64,000 bases of DNA from Asterella californica. Taxonomy: Eukaryota > Streptophyta > Marchantiopsida > Marchantiales > Aytoniaceae. Made by a program: the position numbers and the translations under genes. The notes beneath the pieces were generated by a model that was not told the origin of the DNA, did not search any database, and worked only from the letters and a program-made list of their open reading frames with translations. The DNA lies in the NCBI GenBank assembly GCA_036924285.1, contig JAYKYS010000007.1, forward strand, positions 16,864,001 through 16,928,000. Direction: 5' to 3'. Below are positions 12,264 through 25,400 of the stretch, piece by piece (positions within the stretch are counted from its first letter, which is position 1; every line of letters begins with the position of its first letter).

Positions 12264-14760
12264 TTGATTGATGAATATTCACCTGGTAAAAATGATAATA
12301 TATTATGTTTTAAGCCTCTAGCGTCAGATACTCTCAGAAATTACACGAACGTACGATTGGAAATTTGGAATCGTGATGAGAAAAGACGACTTACGGCAAC
12401 AGACTGCTTACGTCTATTTATAAGATTGTTACAGGGTACCTCCAAAGGTACCCCGTTTTGTCTTATTAAAGAGAAGTACATAAAATCTTGTACGGTATCG
12501 ACTGGAACGTGTTACGGGGTGGAGTTGAGACGCCCTACTAATAGTGTTATTTCCAGAATAAAGCTGCATTCACACGATACGTTTTTGTGCGTTCGCTTTC
12601 CGTCGACAGAACATTACCGCAGTCCGTAAACTCCGGGCGACTGAAGTCAAGGCGAAAAACACCCTCAATCGACCTCTCAATCTTCCATGGCTATTGAAGG
12701 TATCCGGCAAGAAATTTTACGGGTGCACCGGACGCATTTACGCGAACCGACACAGACTGTAGTGTCGATCAGTGTAGACAGGGATCGGACAATTTGCCTT
12801 TAACGTGCGTCTTGGCATTCCGGTTGGTGGAGAGTTTGGCCTGTAAAATTTTCTCACCTAGTCTTTCCTTCTCACAGAATCAAACGCCTAATTTGATAGG
12901 CAAACGCAGAGGGTGCGCCATGTAGCTACAGCTTAATTCCCTCTTGAGTCTTGCCTGACCTGGTATTCCGGGTTCAGTTTTACCCGAGATAAGAATATTC
13001 TCCACTGACCTTCCCGAACTTCGAGGCCTATTCCTGGCGATTCTGGAGAGGAGAGGTCAGTCGGTTATCCCTCTCCGGTCACTCAACTGGAGTCCTTGAA
13101 GTTCGTCCGTTGGATGTGGTTGCAAAAGGAGGCCTAGAGCTACTGGGTACATATAGATTTACAGTAGTAGTCCTCTCAAGGAAGATGTTGGGGATGTCGT
13201 AGCACGTTCAGACAGGGTCACGGCCAACAAACTGTATGTAACGTTACTCTAACCTGGCTGGCCCGACCCGACGGCTTTCCTTTCCTTTTCGTCGCTTGCT
13301 TTCCGTTTTACCCGACGCTTGACGGTTTGGTTTGGTTTCGTACCTACAGTAGTGGGCGGTAGAAAAAGGTACCACTGTAGCAAAATCTACTGAGTGGTGG
13401 AGACGATGGCTGTTTCTTTCTTTTCACTAAACCCGACCGTGAACAGAGTTATGCTAGGCTGTTATCATGTCCGATGCGGGTCTTACCATATCCGTCAGTC
13501 CGTCCAAGACGCGGGATGGAGCCGTTAGCGGTCTGACCGTTGCACTGACCGCTCGTCGTCGGCGCTGACCAGCCGTAGCGGAGCCGGTGACCGACGATAC
13601 GCGGTGGACCTAAGATTGATGACCGTTGAACAGGCCACGAATGCCCTCCGGTGATGTGATTGTTCTAAAACTCGGCGCACCTGCAGGGTACAGTACAGAG
13701 CGGGTGTGGGGGTGGCGGGCGGGGGGCGGGGGGGCGTTCCACACCCTTGTTCCTGATCATGGGGAGGGATGGAATGGGCTGGCCATGAAGTAGGGTTCGT
13801 GACTACGTACCCATCCCGGAGTTCGTGCTCGTAGGTATGTACGAAATGGTTATCTAGATTCTAGACTCAGAGTTAACTCTACTCATATTAATATCTAGTG
13901 GTGAACCCGTTATTTAGATTAGAGCGGAAGAAGGAATGGATGATCATGATCAGGATGAAGCGTACCGTAGAATAACTGCGCTGCGGGCGAGCGGACTTTA
14001 CCGTCCAAGCACCGCGACCGGGTTCCTCCGAAACAGAGAGGTGAAATGAAGGCCCGGGCCGGAAAGGACGTACAGATGAATTTGATTAGTGCCTGTCAGT
14101 GCCAGCAGTCGAAGCGCACGCGACTGCTCCTGGCATCAATGAATGCACTGCTCTTCTGCCGCCTTCTGCTACGCCGTGTCCCGTCCTGTGTACTGCCATG
14201 CTCAACCGCCATCGTCGCGATACCATAAAGCCCGGAACCTCCAAGATGAAGTCGATTGGAGGGCTCGGCGCGATAGAGGTCGTAAGTTTGACGTGACGGG
14301 AGACGGAACGAGCCCGAGACCATGCTGACGGGCAGGTTAGTCACAAAAGAGTAGATAGGGGCTCACGTTGGCAAGCGCCCGGGTCCCGCTAATTTGCACG
14401 CCGGCGTCACAGTCGCATCGTCAGAATGACAACTTGTTAAACGTGGCGTTCTGTGTGCCGCTTGTCCAAGCTTGGGACCACGTTGGAATTCCCTACATCT
14501 GGACAACGCCGGCAACGACTAGATCCTCGCCGTGCTCCGCGACGAGGCACTGGGTGCCAGAACCTGTCCAACGGTTTTTTGGTATTTTGCCTACTGTCCA
14601 TGAGTGCTCTCATAAGACGTCTGCGTCAACGTATAGCGTATGCACGCGACTGGCTCAGGTATTTAATTTCACCACTTTCAACCCCGCCTTTTTCAGGAAT
14701 AAAGAGAATTATTTCACTGTATGTTTTAATTATTATCATTATGGTTTAGAAAGGATATGA
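12264..14760. other. GC-richer, CpG-rich region upstream of the TCP gene, no assigned gene
   Basis: Base composition changes near 12.3 kb from AT-rich to mixed with frequent CG dinucleotides. An open frame at 12264-12629 (plus, 121 codons) and several shorter ones have no recognisable domain. No retrotransposon motif is seen. The stretch could be far-upstream regulatory DNA of the TCP gene or an unrecognised exon cluster. A small palindrome (GGGTACCTCCAAAGGTACCC) lies near 12435. Confidence 0.4.
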
Positions 14761-17627
14761 AAATAAGAAAAGGATCTTGGGTGCAGATAAGGGGTTGTTG
14801 GTCTATCTCGACCTGGGTCCTGACTCCTGGGTGAGAAATCCGGGGGTGATGCGGAAAGAGAAAAAGAAAATCGGGGTCCTGCGACTACCGGAAGGAGCAC
14901 ATGTGTGATCGGCGATGTAGCCGCGTGCTTCGGGGGACGAATTCGAGGACCGCGTGGGCGACCTCCTCGATGGCAACCGCGCGCCATGCCGTCCTAAGAC
15001 CGCGCGTGGCTTGCACGCAGGCCAGGCCTCGCCTCGTCGCGTTCTTCCTTCTTCCTCTTCGTATCCATCAAACGGGAGGGCTGGGCTGAGGTGCGGTATC
15101 GTATCATCATCAGGGGTTGGGTCAGCGGAGGATAAAGTTCCCCCGTTTTTCTGTTCGTTCACCGACTCAGAGCATATTCTGACTTACCCGCCGGTCAGGT
15201 CACTAAGGACGAGCACAGGCAAGGGCAAGGGGGAAAAAGGAAGGGAAGGGAGGGAGGAGGATGGTACTTTGTCCCTCCTTATTGCAGTGATGCTGACTGA
15301 CTGACATGCCAGACTGCAATCGCCTGCTGGAGCGCGCTCGTGCGGTAGCCCCCGATCAGTCATCACTCGCTTACATCATCACTTAGCTCATCTTCCATCG
15401 TGTTCGGATTGCGATCCTCACGCTCGCTCCGTCTCTTGGAGCGTGAGTGGATGGCCTGGCCTTTCACTTACGTTCCCCCGCGCCACAGGTAAGGGAGTGG
15501 ACTACGGTATCCATCAGTCGCCATCTCATCTCATCTCATGCCATCCCCAGCTCACCCAACCACATGACATGACATATATCCATCAGGAGACAAGTCACCA
15601 TCAGTGAGGTGATCGCACTCGGGCAAAACTAGACACAGGCGGTGGAGGACCACGGGATTACGGGATGCATGGAGATGTCTCGTTCAGATAGTGCATGGAA
15701 CTGGTCCTTCCTTCCTCTTCTCCTCTCTCCTTCTCTGTGTCTGTGCGCAGAGCCCCTCTTCTCACCTGATGAAGGTTGAGGAGCACTCGTGCAGAGGAAA
15801 GTGTGTGTGTGTGTGTGAGAGAGAGGTCTTCCCTCCCGTTCCATTCCATCACATCCAGCCGCTTGAGGCCAGGCCAGGGCAGGCAGGGAGGCTTGCCCTG
15901 TCCAGGAGGACATCCCCATCCCATCCATCATCACAGTCGTCGTTCGAGATGCCATTTTGAGGATTCGGAGGATTTTTGGTATGCAAAGGTGGGAGAGAAT
16001 TGATTGAAGGAACGAGTCGCCGCTTTTGACAGAAGGAGAGGGGAGTGCTCATCATCGAGTGAGGAGGAGACGAGAGGGCAGCAGCAACAGCGCTCTCTCT
16101 CTCTCTCTCGCCTGAAGATCAGTGATGGACTAGTAGGATGTTGTAGTAGTCCGTCTTCTTCTGGGTGGTGTGCGCGGGAGAGGGAGAGGACAGGAAAGCA
16201 GGAGGGTCCCACAGCACACTAGCACTGTTCGTTGGATTGGAGAGAAACTTGGGTAAGTGTGAGTGTAGGGGAAGGGAAGAAAGAGAAAGAAAGAAAGAAA
16301 AGGGATGATGTGAAGCTTTTGCGAGAGAGATGGAGGGAGGGGTGGGCTGTCTGTGGAGAGTCTCTCGCTATACAACAAAGCAGAACTGAGAGCCGAGAGC
16401 TCTCCTTCTGTTTCTTCTTCTTCTTTCCAAGGTGGGCGTGAAGTAGTGGGGAAGAGAAGGTCTTTGAGTTGGGGTGGGGGAGACTATGGCGTCAGGGCAG
16501 GGAGGTCGAGCAGTGGGCCCGGCATGTCTCCGATGGCCGCTGTCTTATATTGGAAGCCCACCCTTTTGCCGTATATTGCCCACCCTCGCTGCTCCCGCGT
16601 ATACTTTTCTCCCTCGCGTTTTGCGGTTGCGTGCTGCTATGGAAGTGGAGTAATTTGCTGCTGCCCCGACCCCACCGGGGGCTCGAGTGAGGGAGGCGAC
16701 CGCCTTTGCTTCACTGCCTGCCTGCGTGAGGCTCACGACACGAGAGCCTTTTTTCTCTGCACCTCGTCCTTGCTACTCTAGTTCCCTCCTCATGCTCTGG
16801 TTCCTCCTCGGGCATTTACCGTCCAGCCTCCGATCTTTCGATTTCTCGTCACGAGTGTTGCGGGAGACACAGACTCGGACGGGGGTCAGGGAAAGAAGAG
16901 ATGAAGAGGGCCCATGGTTATCGGGGGTTTAGCAGTGATGCTTACTGAGAAGCAGCAGCAAGAGCAGGTGAAGTCTCGGAAGGGGAAGGAAGCCCGAAAG
17001 GGCAAGCTGGCGGATTATGATCGTAGTATGATCGCGCACAGCAGCAAGCAGCAGTGGCAGGAGTCTGAGTGGGGTGGTGGATGGGTAGGTGAGTTCATCG
17101 CACACAGCATCATATTATATCCCTTCGACTGACACATCTCTTAGGGAGTTTCGGTACTCACTACTCGGTCGTCGATAGTGGTACCATGGAGCGCACTGGA
17201 GTTCTTTTGGGAACGCAGGAAGGGGGGTGAGGGAGAGAGTGGAATGGGAAGAAGCAGGGGGGTGACGGGCAGCGTGCGATGAACTATTGGATAGCTGATG
17301 GGTGTGTATGCCCCCTTGACTGGCTGCCTGCGCATGCCCGCGCCCTTCCTGTCTTCTTCTCTTCTTCGTCTCTTGCACTCAAAGCCAGGAGTACTGATTT
17401 CGGCAAGTATCGCATCGCAATCTACGATATTTGTTGTCGTTGTCTCGTCGTCACATCATCGTTATTGTCAGCAGCAGCGGCGCACCTCCAGCGAGAAGTT
17501 AGTAGGTTTTAGTCATCTCACTGTGTTTATTGTCTGGTTATGTCGATCCACTTTAGTCTTAGACCGAGCGAAGTCATTAAGCTCAATCAAGCAGCAGCGG
17601 CTTACGATAGATAGCTCCAGTAGGTAC
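14761..17627 (+). promoter_or_regulatory. Putative promoter and long CT/GA-rich leader of the TCP gene
   Basis: The 2.9 kb before the TCP start codon holds long pyrimidine or purine tracts: a GT/GA microsatellite near 15800-15826, (CT)n near 16091-16108, GA-rich stretches near 16265-16300 and TTC repeats near 16408-16425. Such Y-patches are common in plant core promoters and 5' leaders. Many short ATG-initiated frames are present, so a transcript starting this far upstream would carry several uORFs. The transcription start, and whether a leader intron exists, cannot be read directly. Confidence 0.5.
16513..16520 (+). promoter_or_regulatory. GTGGGCCC, matches the class I TCP binding consensus
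   Basis: The 8-mer fits the published class I TCP site GTGGGNCC and lies about 1.1 kb upstream of a class I TCP start codon. Related GTGGGGCC 8-mers occur at 21785-21792 and 24398-24405. Autoregulation is possible but inferred only from the motif. Confidence 0.4.
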
Positions 17628-19433
17628 ATGGATTCGGGAGGGCATGGCCACTCAAAATCCGACTCGCAGAGGGACTCGGGGGGTGGCGCAGGAGGTAGTT
17701 CTGATACGAGTCCTCATGGCATGCCATCGCAATTGGTCTCTTATCAGCAACAGCAAGCCGAGGCACGGGGTTTAGTGGGCTACGGTCCTTCTCGTGGCGT
17801 TTTAGATCAGCAGCAGCAACAGCAGCAGGGTTCTCATCTCAATGCCGGGGCGATTGCACAAGCCATGGCAGCCATGGGGGGTGCAGGGATAGGAGGAGCT
17901 GGTCACGGATCCTCCCAGGTTGATCCGTCGCTAGGGATGGGGGGAATGGGACAAGAGTATGGAGAGCAGCAAATGAGCAGCTTACAGATGCAGCGTGGTG
18001 CGAGCAGCGGTGGTGGTGGAGGCGGAGGAGCTAGTGGCAGTGGCAGCCAGCAGCAACAACAACAGCAGCAGGAGGCACAGCAGGGAGCTATGGTTCCTAG
18101 TGGGGGACAAGAGGTACAGGCACCACCGAAGAAAGCCCCTCCTAAACGATCGTCTACGAAAGACAGGCACACGAAGGTGGACGGAAGGGGTAGAAGGATT
18201 CGGATGCCTGCCTCATGCGCCGCTCGTATTTTTCAGCTCACCCGCGAGTTGGGTCACAAGTCGGATGGAGAAACCATCGAATGGTTGCTGCAACAGGCAG
18301 AGCCTGCTATAATAGCAGCCACTGGAACTGGGACAGTTCCAGCTCTCGCGTCGTCTCTCGGGGGGCCGCTTCGAAGCTCATCGGGTATGGCTGCACAGGG
18401 CGCTGGGGGGCGTCCTGGGGCTCTTCATGGGTCCATGGGTTTAGCCGGGTTGGGTCCGTCTCAGGCAGATCTAGAGAGCGCACGGATGGAGCAGGTTCGT
18501 GCTGCAAGTCAGAGAGAGTGGGATGCAGGAGCCGAGGAGCGAGCGATGCAGCAGGCTAATCGAGCCATCGAAGAGAACCGCCGGCTGAGTATGGGCCATG
18601 GCGGTCATGGAGGCCACGGAGAAATGTCCCACGACGTGATGGCCGGGTTTCAGCACGAGGGCCTGGTCGGTGAGGAGGGAATGGGTGTAGGCGACTCGGC
18701 TGATAGCAAGGGGGGGCTCAGGAAACGAGCGAGACCTGGTTCGAGCGGCGGGGGGCCTCTTGCAAGGTTTAAGGAGGATCCGGAGCCAGTGAGACCCGTG
18801 AGAGCCACGGCTGCCAGGCAAGGAATGCAGCAGAGTCCCGGGGGCTCCAATTTAATGTCCGCAATGTGGGCAGTGGGGCCTGCAGTGGCCGGGGTTTCCA
18901 GCAGCGGAGGGATGCCTGGGACGATCTGGATGCTCCCGGTGAGTGGCTCTTCGACCCCGGGAGTGATGGCAGGGCCAGGGAACGAGCAGATATGGACTTT
19001 TCCCTCGGCAGGTCAGGCTGGTACTATGTACAGAATGGCGGCTCCTGCAGGAACGTCCATTCAGCTGGGGCCTTTGGGCGGTGGAGGGAACCAGCCGTCG
19101 TCCAGCAACCCCATGATGCCCGCTGTGCTGTCGAGTGGCGGGGTGACTCTTATGCCCCGCATCAATCTTTCGGGAGGAATGGGGCTGGAGCTGCAAGGAG
19201 GTCACTTAGGGGGCCACATGCCGCTGGGATCCATGCTTCTGCAGCAAGGCGGTCAGAATCTGCCTGGAACTGGTTTGGGGCTCGGGGGCGAAGGGAGCCA
19301 CTTGGGCATGCTGGCGGCCCTGAATGCCTACAGTCAACGCAACGTGAATCCGGAGCAGCAGCAGCATCACTCGATGGGAGGGTCCGGGCACCAGCAAGGA
19401 GACAGTGGAGACGATCCTACTAGCTCCCAGTAA
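17628..19433 (+). CDS. Class I (PCF-type) TCP transcription factor
   Basis: This is a single uninterrupted coding exon of 601 codons. TCP proteins are plant-specific nuclear regulators of cell growth and division that bind GTGGGNCC-type sites as dimers through a non-canonical basic helix-loop-helix. The TCP domain lies at residues about 178-239: [17 protein letters not shown] (basic, probable nuclear signal), then [20 protein letters not shown] and [17 protein letters not shown]. The short basic region and this wording mark class I. Flanking regions are low complexity, with a Gln run at 61-67 and Gly/Gln-rich stretches before the domain. C-terminal blocks typical of class I follow: MWAVGP at 413, IWMLP at 433, IWTFPS at 455 and LAALNAY near 565. 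The ATG at 17628 was chosen because [12 protein letters not shown] begins hydrophilic, TCP-like sequence. The frame stays open upstream to an ATG at 17298 (110 extra residues of unlike composition), an unlikely alternative start. No frameshift is seen. Confidence 0.96.
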   Translation: MDSGGHGHSKSDSQRDSGGGAGGSSDTSPHGMPSQLVSYQQQQAEARGLVGYGPSRGVLDQQQQQQQGSHLNAGAIAQAMAAMGGAGIGGAGHGSSQVDPSLGMGGMGQEYGEQQMSSLQMQRGASSGGGGGGGASGSGSQQQQQQQQEAQQGAMVPSGGQEVQAPPKKAPPKRSSTKDRHTKVDGRGRRIRMPASCAARIFQLTRELGHKSDGETIEWLLQQAEPAIIAATGTGTVPALASSLGGPLRSSSGMAAQGAGGRPGALHGSMGLAGLGPSQADLESARMEQVRAASQREWDAGAEERAMQQANRAIEENRRLSMGHGGHGGHGEMSHDVMAGFQHEGLVGEEGMGVGDSADSKGGLRKRARPGSSGGGPLARFKEDPEPVRPVRATAARQGMQQSPGGSNLMSAMWAVGPAVAGVSSSGGMPGTIWMLPVSGSSTPGVMAGPGNEQIWTFPSAGQAGTMYRMAAPAGTSIQLGPLGGGGNQPSSSNPMMPAVLSSGGVTLMPRINLSGGMGLELQGGHLGGHMPLGSMLLQQGGQNLPGTGLGLGGEGSHLGMLAALNAYSQRNVNPEQQQHHSMGGSGHQQGDSGDDPTSSQ

Positions 19434-22400
19434 CGAAAGAGAGTTGGCACTCGCGGAGAAGAAGAAGAAGCAGAAGAAGAAGAGGAGGCCATAGAGAGAT
19501 TCTCGGTTGGTTGATTTGATTGGTTAAATGATAAAGCGTGCTGAGCTGATATGAGTGCTAAGCTGCCAAGCCCAAGCCAACAACGAGCTGCCGAAGTCCC
19601 AGCAACTAGCTAGCGCAGCGCGCCGGTCGACACAGACAGCAGTTTCTTCCACATCACCCTCCTGATCACGAGCGAGCTCGCGAGCTCGAGGCGTTGTGGG
19701 TCTGTCGGAGTGTGTCATCTGCCCTCCCCATTGATTTCATATCCCCAAGCTGCGCGGCGATGGTGGAGAAGGCGGCTCTTATCGCGCACATTGACTTTCT
19801 CTATTAAGTGAGAAATTGTATCTAACACTACGTAGGCAAAATGCTTGCCAATACACCCAAAATCTTGACACTTTTAACACGAGCTCCCCACCGACAGTCA
19901 GTCTTCCACTGCGGCGCATCCAGTCGAAAAATGACTACTAGATTTCCTACGAGATTTCCATGTCTGCCGGAGAGCAAAACCAAGCTGAAGAAGCTTTTTT
20001 CGAGATTTCATGTGGGGCAGAAGCCTTGGGGCTTCCCAACCACCCATATTTCATGAGAGATTTCAGAGAGATGGTCATCGTCATCGAAGTGAGAGAGTGC
20101 AATAGACAAGTAGAGAGGACGAGAGGCACGGCGGGCAAATGTCTCCCCCACATCATATACACACGACACCATTCTTTGGATAGCCTTCAAGACGTGGAAT
20201 AAGCGGCTGCATTGTCCTCTTTCTGAGAGTTTACTACTCCCCTTTCCAATGTGATTACGGCAGGTGCGCACAGCCCTCTAATGGGTTTGTTTCCGCCAGA
20301 GGCCTTGTTTTTTTAGCCCCCTGTGATTCTTCCTTGTATTTCTAGGTTCTTCAGTTCTTGTGCTTAGCTTGCTCGAGCTCCCCCGTACCCACCACCCACT
20401 CCTTTCTTCTCCCCCCGTCGCGCTTCATCACCTACTCCATTATTCATCCCCTACATCTCTTCATTTTCTTCTGCTTCTTCTACTACTTGGCCAAGCTTCT
20501 TTAAATTAATTAAATTCATTGGCCCAAAGGGTCGAAAGGTTACTCAACTATAGGAAATGTGCTCTATCGTAGAAGTCATTCATTTATTGGCTCAGGTGAG
20601 GCCAATCCTTGCGGGCATTGTCTTAATAACATTTGACCTTCTGGCTTTTTCACCGCACAGTCAGTCATATGGCCACCTTTTTGTGATCAGCAAAATCACA
20701 CTATCTGTTACACATGCGCGCACTCTGATCTCTCTGTCGCTCTCCATCCTTCTCTCTACATCTCCCCTTCTGTCTCTCGCGCTCGCTCGCTCGCTTCCTC
20801 TCTGGCTACCGATGTAGCTGCTTGATGCATATATTGGAATGATTGATTTCCGTAATCGTGCAGGGTCTCAGGATTATTATCGGAGTGAGTGAGTAGTCAG
20901 AAAGGGAAGACGTGTGTAGCAGATTTTAGAGTTTACTACCTACTAGAGTGTTATGCTGCTGGTTACATCACCTGCCTTGACATCACCCCAATGGGAACAT
21001 TGTGGCTTTATCATCTTTGAAAGCGAGGAGCCAGCCAGGAGAGGTGTGAATATGTTTTTGTTCTCGGAAATCATCGTGTGTGGTTCTGAACAGCTTCCGT
21101 CTATTTGGGCTTCTAATTCCACTTCGTTTTCCGTTTGAGTGTACCTTGAATTATATAGAGGGCGTCTACAGCCCCGGCCTTGCACTGTGTCTGTTCGTTC
21201 CTCCTTTTGAGGATGGCGCCTCTTGTGTTATCGTATCTTCTTCATCGTCCGTCCGTCCTGGATCTTCTCTCTCGACTGTAAAGGAACCTCAGTAGTCTTG
21301 TGACCGATTGTGTTTTTCTTGCATGGTCGTTATGAAAGCCACTAACGACCCCAAATTGTGCCAGAACACCTCTCAACTTCTTACCTTACGATAAGAGTCG
21401 CTCCCCGTGTAAAAATCTTAGTGGCCACGCAAATATAAGGAATCTATCTGCTCGGAAGACTTCCCCTTCCTGTGATTGGTTTCGGCTCTTCGGCTGGATT
21501 CTTCGAGGAGGCAATTTTACTCATCAGGTTGTCCGACAGACAGAAATTAGGCGCTCCCACAAGTGAAATCGCATTCAGCAGGCTACTACTCTTATTTCGT
21601 ATACGCCGAGCCGAGCAAGCATGTGTTTTTTCCAAGGAGAGGAGGGTTTGAGTTTGATCTTGTGGAGCTCGATGCGAAGTCCAAAGAAGGAAGAGAGACA
21701 TGATGATGGTTCAGAGCGGTCTGCGGAGAAATATCCTCAACGGACTCTTTATTATTATGATTGTTCCATGTGCCGGGAAGGTGTGTGGGGCCGACCGACC
21801 CCTCATCCCGAGAGGTTCGATCCAACCTCGGGAGCACCTCATGCAAAGGAAGGAAGTGGTCAGCTGTGCTTGCGACATTGTATCGAGATGAGATGATGGG
21901 AGGGGGAAGTTGTTACTGTGAAGGGGAAGAGAGAAGAAGAATCGAGCTAACTTTTTACTTCACAGATACCCCAATTGCAATGCTGGCTACGTACTCGAAA
22001 CAGTTGCGTCGTACAGGCAACGGATATCAGATCCCCTAGCAGCCTGATGCGACCGCACGAACTCGGTCGGTCGAGCGACATGTAGTGTTCTCTCTATCGC
22101 ATCCCCAGGCAGCGTTAGCGCAGCACCACACAATCGCCATGGATCTTCGTACCGTGACTCGGGCTGGCTGAGGTGAGGTGGGCAAGTGCGACCATTGTAT
22201 TACTGTCAGAACTTTAGAAGATTGCTGATTCCCAACCATTCTAGTTTAGCAGTGGAGTGGACACCAACTGTAGTAGTCCGATAGGCGAGCTCACGTACCC
22301 CGTGATCTATATCTATCTATCTAATCTGGAGAATTTACACCTCTCTCTTTCGAGGGCAGGAATTCTCCTAGAGTAATATTTACATATCCACGTTTTCTTC

Positions 22401-25400
22401 AGCACGCAGAGGCTCCCCCAGCAACGAGAGACACGATAATGAGTATGACATATCCCCAAACGCGTTAGTGTTCCACAATGAGATGATGGGGCAATCGTTA
22501 AGAAGTAGTACCCCAGTGGGTCCTTATATGTAGTTGTAAATGGCCGCAATAAATGACCTGTTTCCAGTAGTAGGTCAAGATCCGTGTTTCAGATGGCTGC
22601 TGCTGCGCCCGCAGTAAATGCTCTTCTTATATTCTTGGGCTTTTTCCCACTTGGATAACGAGTCCTCTCATCAGAGTCTACAAAGGACAAGGAATCCCCC
22701 AGAACTCTGACGAAGTTTACTCTGTCCCAGAAGAACGGGCAAAACTTGCTAAGCCATCAATGGAGCTGCAGATCAAGGTCGTAGGCAGATGATCAGAACT
22801 TTCAGAAGCACCTTCTTTCTCTAACGGGGGAACTAACGATTTGGTGAAAATGGTTTTGAACTCAAACACCCCTCCGACTGGATCTTCCTCGCACTCTTCC
22901 CTTCCATAAGAAGAGGATTCTCTCTCTCTCGCTCGGCCCTCCAACGATCGGCTATGTTCCTCGAAGGTATTGACGGATGAGGTTTCCGCCCCACCGTTAG
23001 TGTTATGTGTTCTCTTTTCTTTTCACTCTTGTAGGTATGAGTCTTTTCCCGAGGTGCAATCCATCTTCCTTGGTGGCTAAGGATTCGACCATATCCAGAA
23101 CGGCGGGCCAGTGCTAGCTGACCCACACGTAACGATCCTCACTTCCTTTATTAGGAAGTATTATACACTTTGTGCTGTCATGGGAAGAGAGTGTCACTCT
23201 AGGTTTACCACCTACGTTCGTCATGGTTAACGGGTGCGGTATCTTTCTGTCTGTCTGAGCTCAGTTGCAGATTTATATGATGCATACGGGACCCTGTCTA
23301 ACTGGAGGAAGGTTGGATAGCATGCCGCCACCATCACCGTGGATATGGGGGGCCTAGCAGGTCGGGGTGAATGAGTGGAGTGGAGTGACTGGAGGGCTGG
23401 ATATGGCGGGGACAAGAGAGGAGGCAGACAGGTTTGCATTTGAGGGGAAGGAGGACTGCACTGGGCTGCTCTTGTGCAGCAGCAGCAGCAAGCCCACGGC
23501 TGGAAATGGGAAAGTGTGAGATCCCTTGATGAGTTGAGATGAGCTGATCAGAGGGGGAGAAACCCAAAGAACAGAAACAGAAGTTACAGAACTAGGGAAG
23601 GTCTTGCGGAAAGGGAAGAAGACGACGAACAGTTGCCATCGAATCGCATCGTTTGGATTCCTGATCGATGTCATCATCATCATAGACCTCCTTGCAGCAG
23701 CAATGGCAAAAGGGTCCTACTCATGACTCAGTACAGTATCGTACAGTCCAGGTGAAGTGATGGACTTGGTTATCCATCGTAGAGGTAAAAACTATGTTTC
23801 GAGTTTCTACCACCCTTCCTCTCCTCTTTACTTCACCCTCAGTCCAGTCTCGTCTGCGGTCAAACCAGAACAAAACAATCGTCCCTCTCAGACAAGGCAG
23901 CAAAAGAGCAGAGAATCTCCGATGGGGATACAGACGAGACGAGAAAGACGAAGATGAGACAGCCGGCTCCGACTGGCGAGGAGAGAAGACGAGGAGAAGC
24001 GAAAGGGCGCGTTCTCCGAGGTCATCATCTTGAGAGAGAGAGAGAGATGAACTCGGTTCTTTCTCGTTCTTCGTTCGTGAAAGTAAAGGAGGGGGAGGAG
24101 GAGGAGGCAGAAAAGGAAGGATTGGGGCCCGCCGACCACAATGCTCGCTCGCTGCTGCTGCAGTCCGTATAAAGCTCTTCCCGCTCCCCCCATGGAAAGT
24201 GGAAGTGTAGATAACGCTGGCCACGTCACAGATGTTATCGTCTTGAACGCCATGAGTACTGCCCTGCCCACATGGGCGTGCACAGTAGTCGGATCGCTGA
24301 TCAGGGCCCATCAGTCGACGTCGTCGTCGTCGTCGTTCGTTCATCCGAGTCCAGTGACTCCAGTCCAATGCAACCGAGCGAACAGAGTGAGAGAGAAGTG
24401 GGGCCCTGATTCCATTCATCTCTTCCCCCTCTGCTGAGATAAGGCACCAACGTACGCGTGGGCGATGCTGGGCAAGAAGGAGAGGCCCAGAAGGAGAAGG
24501 GGAAGGAATCTCTCCGTTTTATTTGTGGACTGACAGGAGGGGACGAGATTGCAGTTAGGATTATGTGTTTTCTTTGCTCCCCACCCCACACTGCCCTCCC
24601 CCCTCTCCACTCCTTTCCTGCCTTTTCTCGACTTCTCTCTCGTCTCATAACTATCTATGACACACACACAGGGCACCCGCTCCTGCTGCTCCACAACTGT
24701 AAGTGTTGGACTCCTTGCTTGCAGCTGCTAGGAAGTGCATTTCGTTTCATCAGGCAGGACGACAGCAGCAGCAGCTCTTCGAGTTCTGTTTTTCCTGACT
24801 TCCACTATTTGTCAAACGATAAATATCACGTCAGTAGCGAGTCAGTCATCGTGCCAGTGACCGAGTCAGGATCAGTCTGGAGTGTCTGGACCTTCCTTCA
24901 TGGTTTCTGTCGGATAAACAACGAGAGCGGGTTTGGCTGAAGCTGCCTTTTCGGTTTATATCTCGCAGGCAGCCAGGCAGGGAGCTGCTTGGTGGGTACC
25001 TTGGGCTTTGCGATTGTTGATGTTCTTATCTCTCTTCATAAGTCGTAAAGCTTTACAACTGTATGTGCCTTGGGGACCTTGCTTGACATACAGTTGTTGC
25101 TTGCTTGCTGTGTTTGATTTGGTGCTTCTGTTGTATATATACTGCAGAATAATGGGACCTAGCATTTATAGAGCTTCATATCACTCTGCGTCTTTTGACT
25201 CCTAGCTACCACGCAGATTTTGTTTCCTTCTCTTTTTGTAGCATGCTTTCATCTTTTCGGGAGCTTTGAACTTTGACCTTGAAGATATCTGAGGCAGCAG
25301 CTTTATGTGCTCAACGCCTGCCTTTGTTGTTCCAACAGCATCCCAACTAATTTCTTCCGAAAGATTTGATTCCCAAATTGTTCCTCGTCATTCTGCTCGA

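Noticed and set aside
17903..19205. Long antisense and alternative-frame open stretches over the TCP gene
   Set aside because: Shadows of the TCP coding sequence caused by its GC-rich, Gly/Gln-rich codons.
23721..24419. 232-codon minus-strand frame
   Set aside because: Composition is driven by GA/CT and CGT simple repeats (Arg, Ser and Pro runs) and there is no domain.
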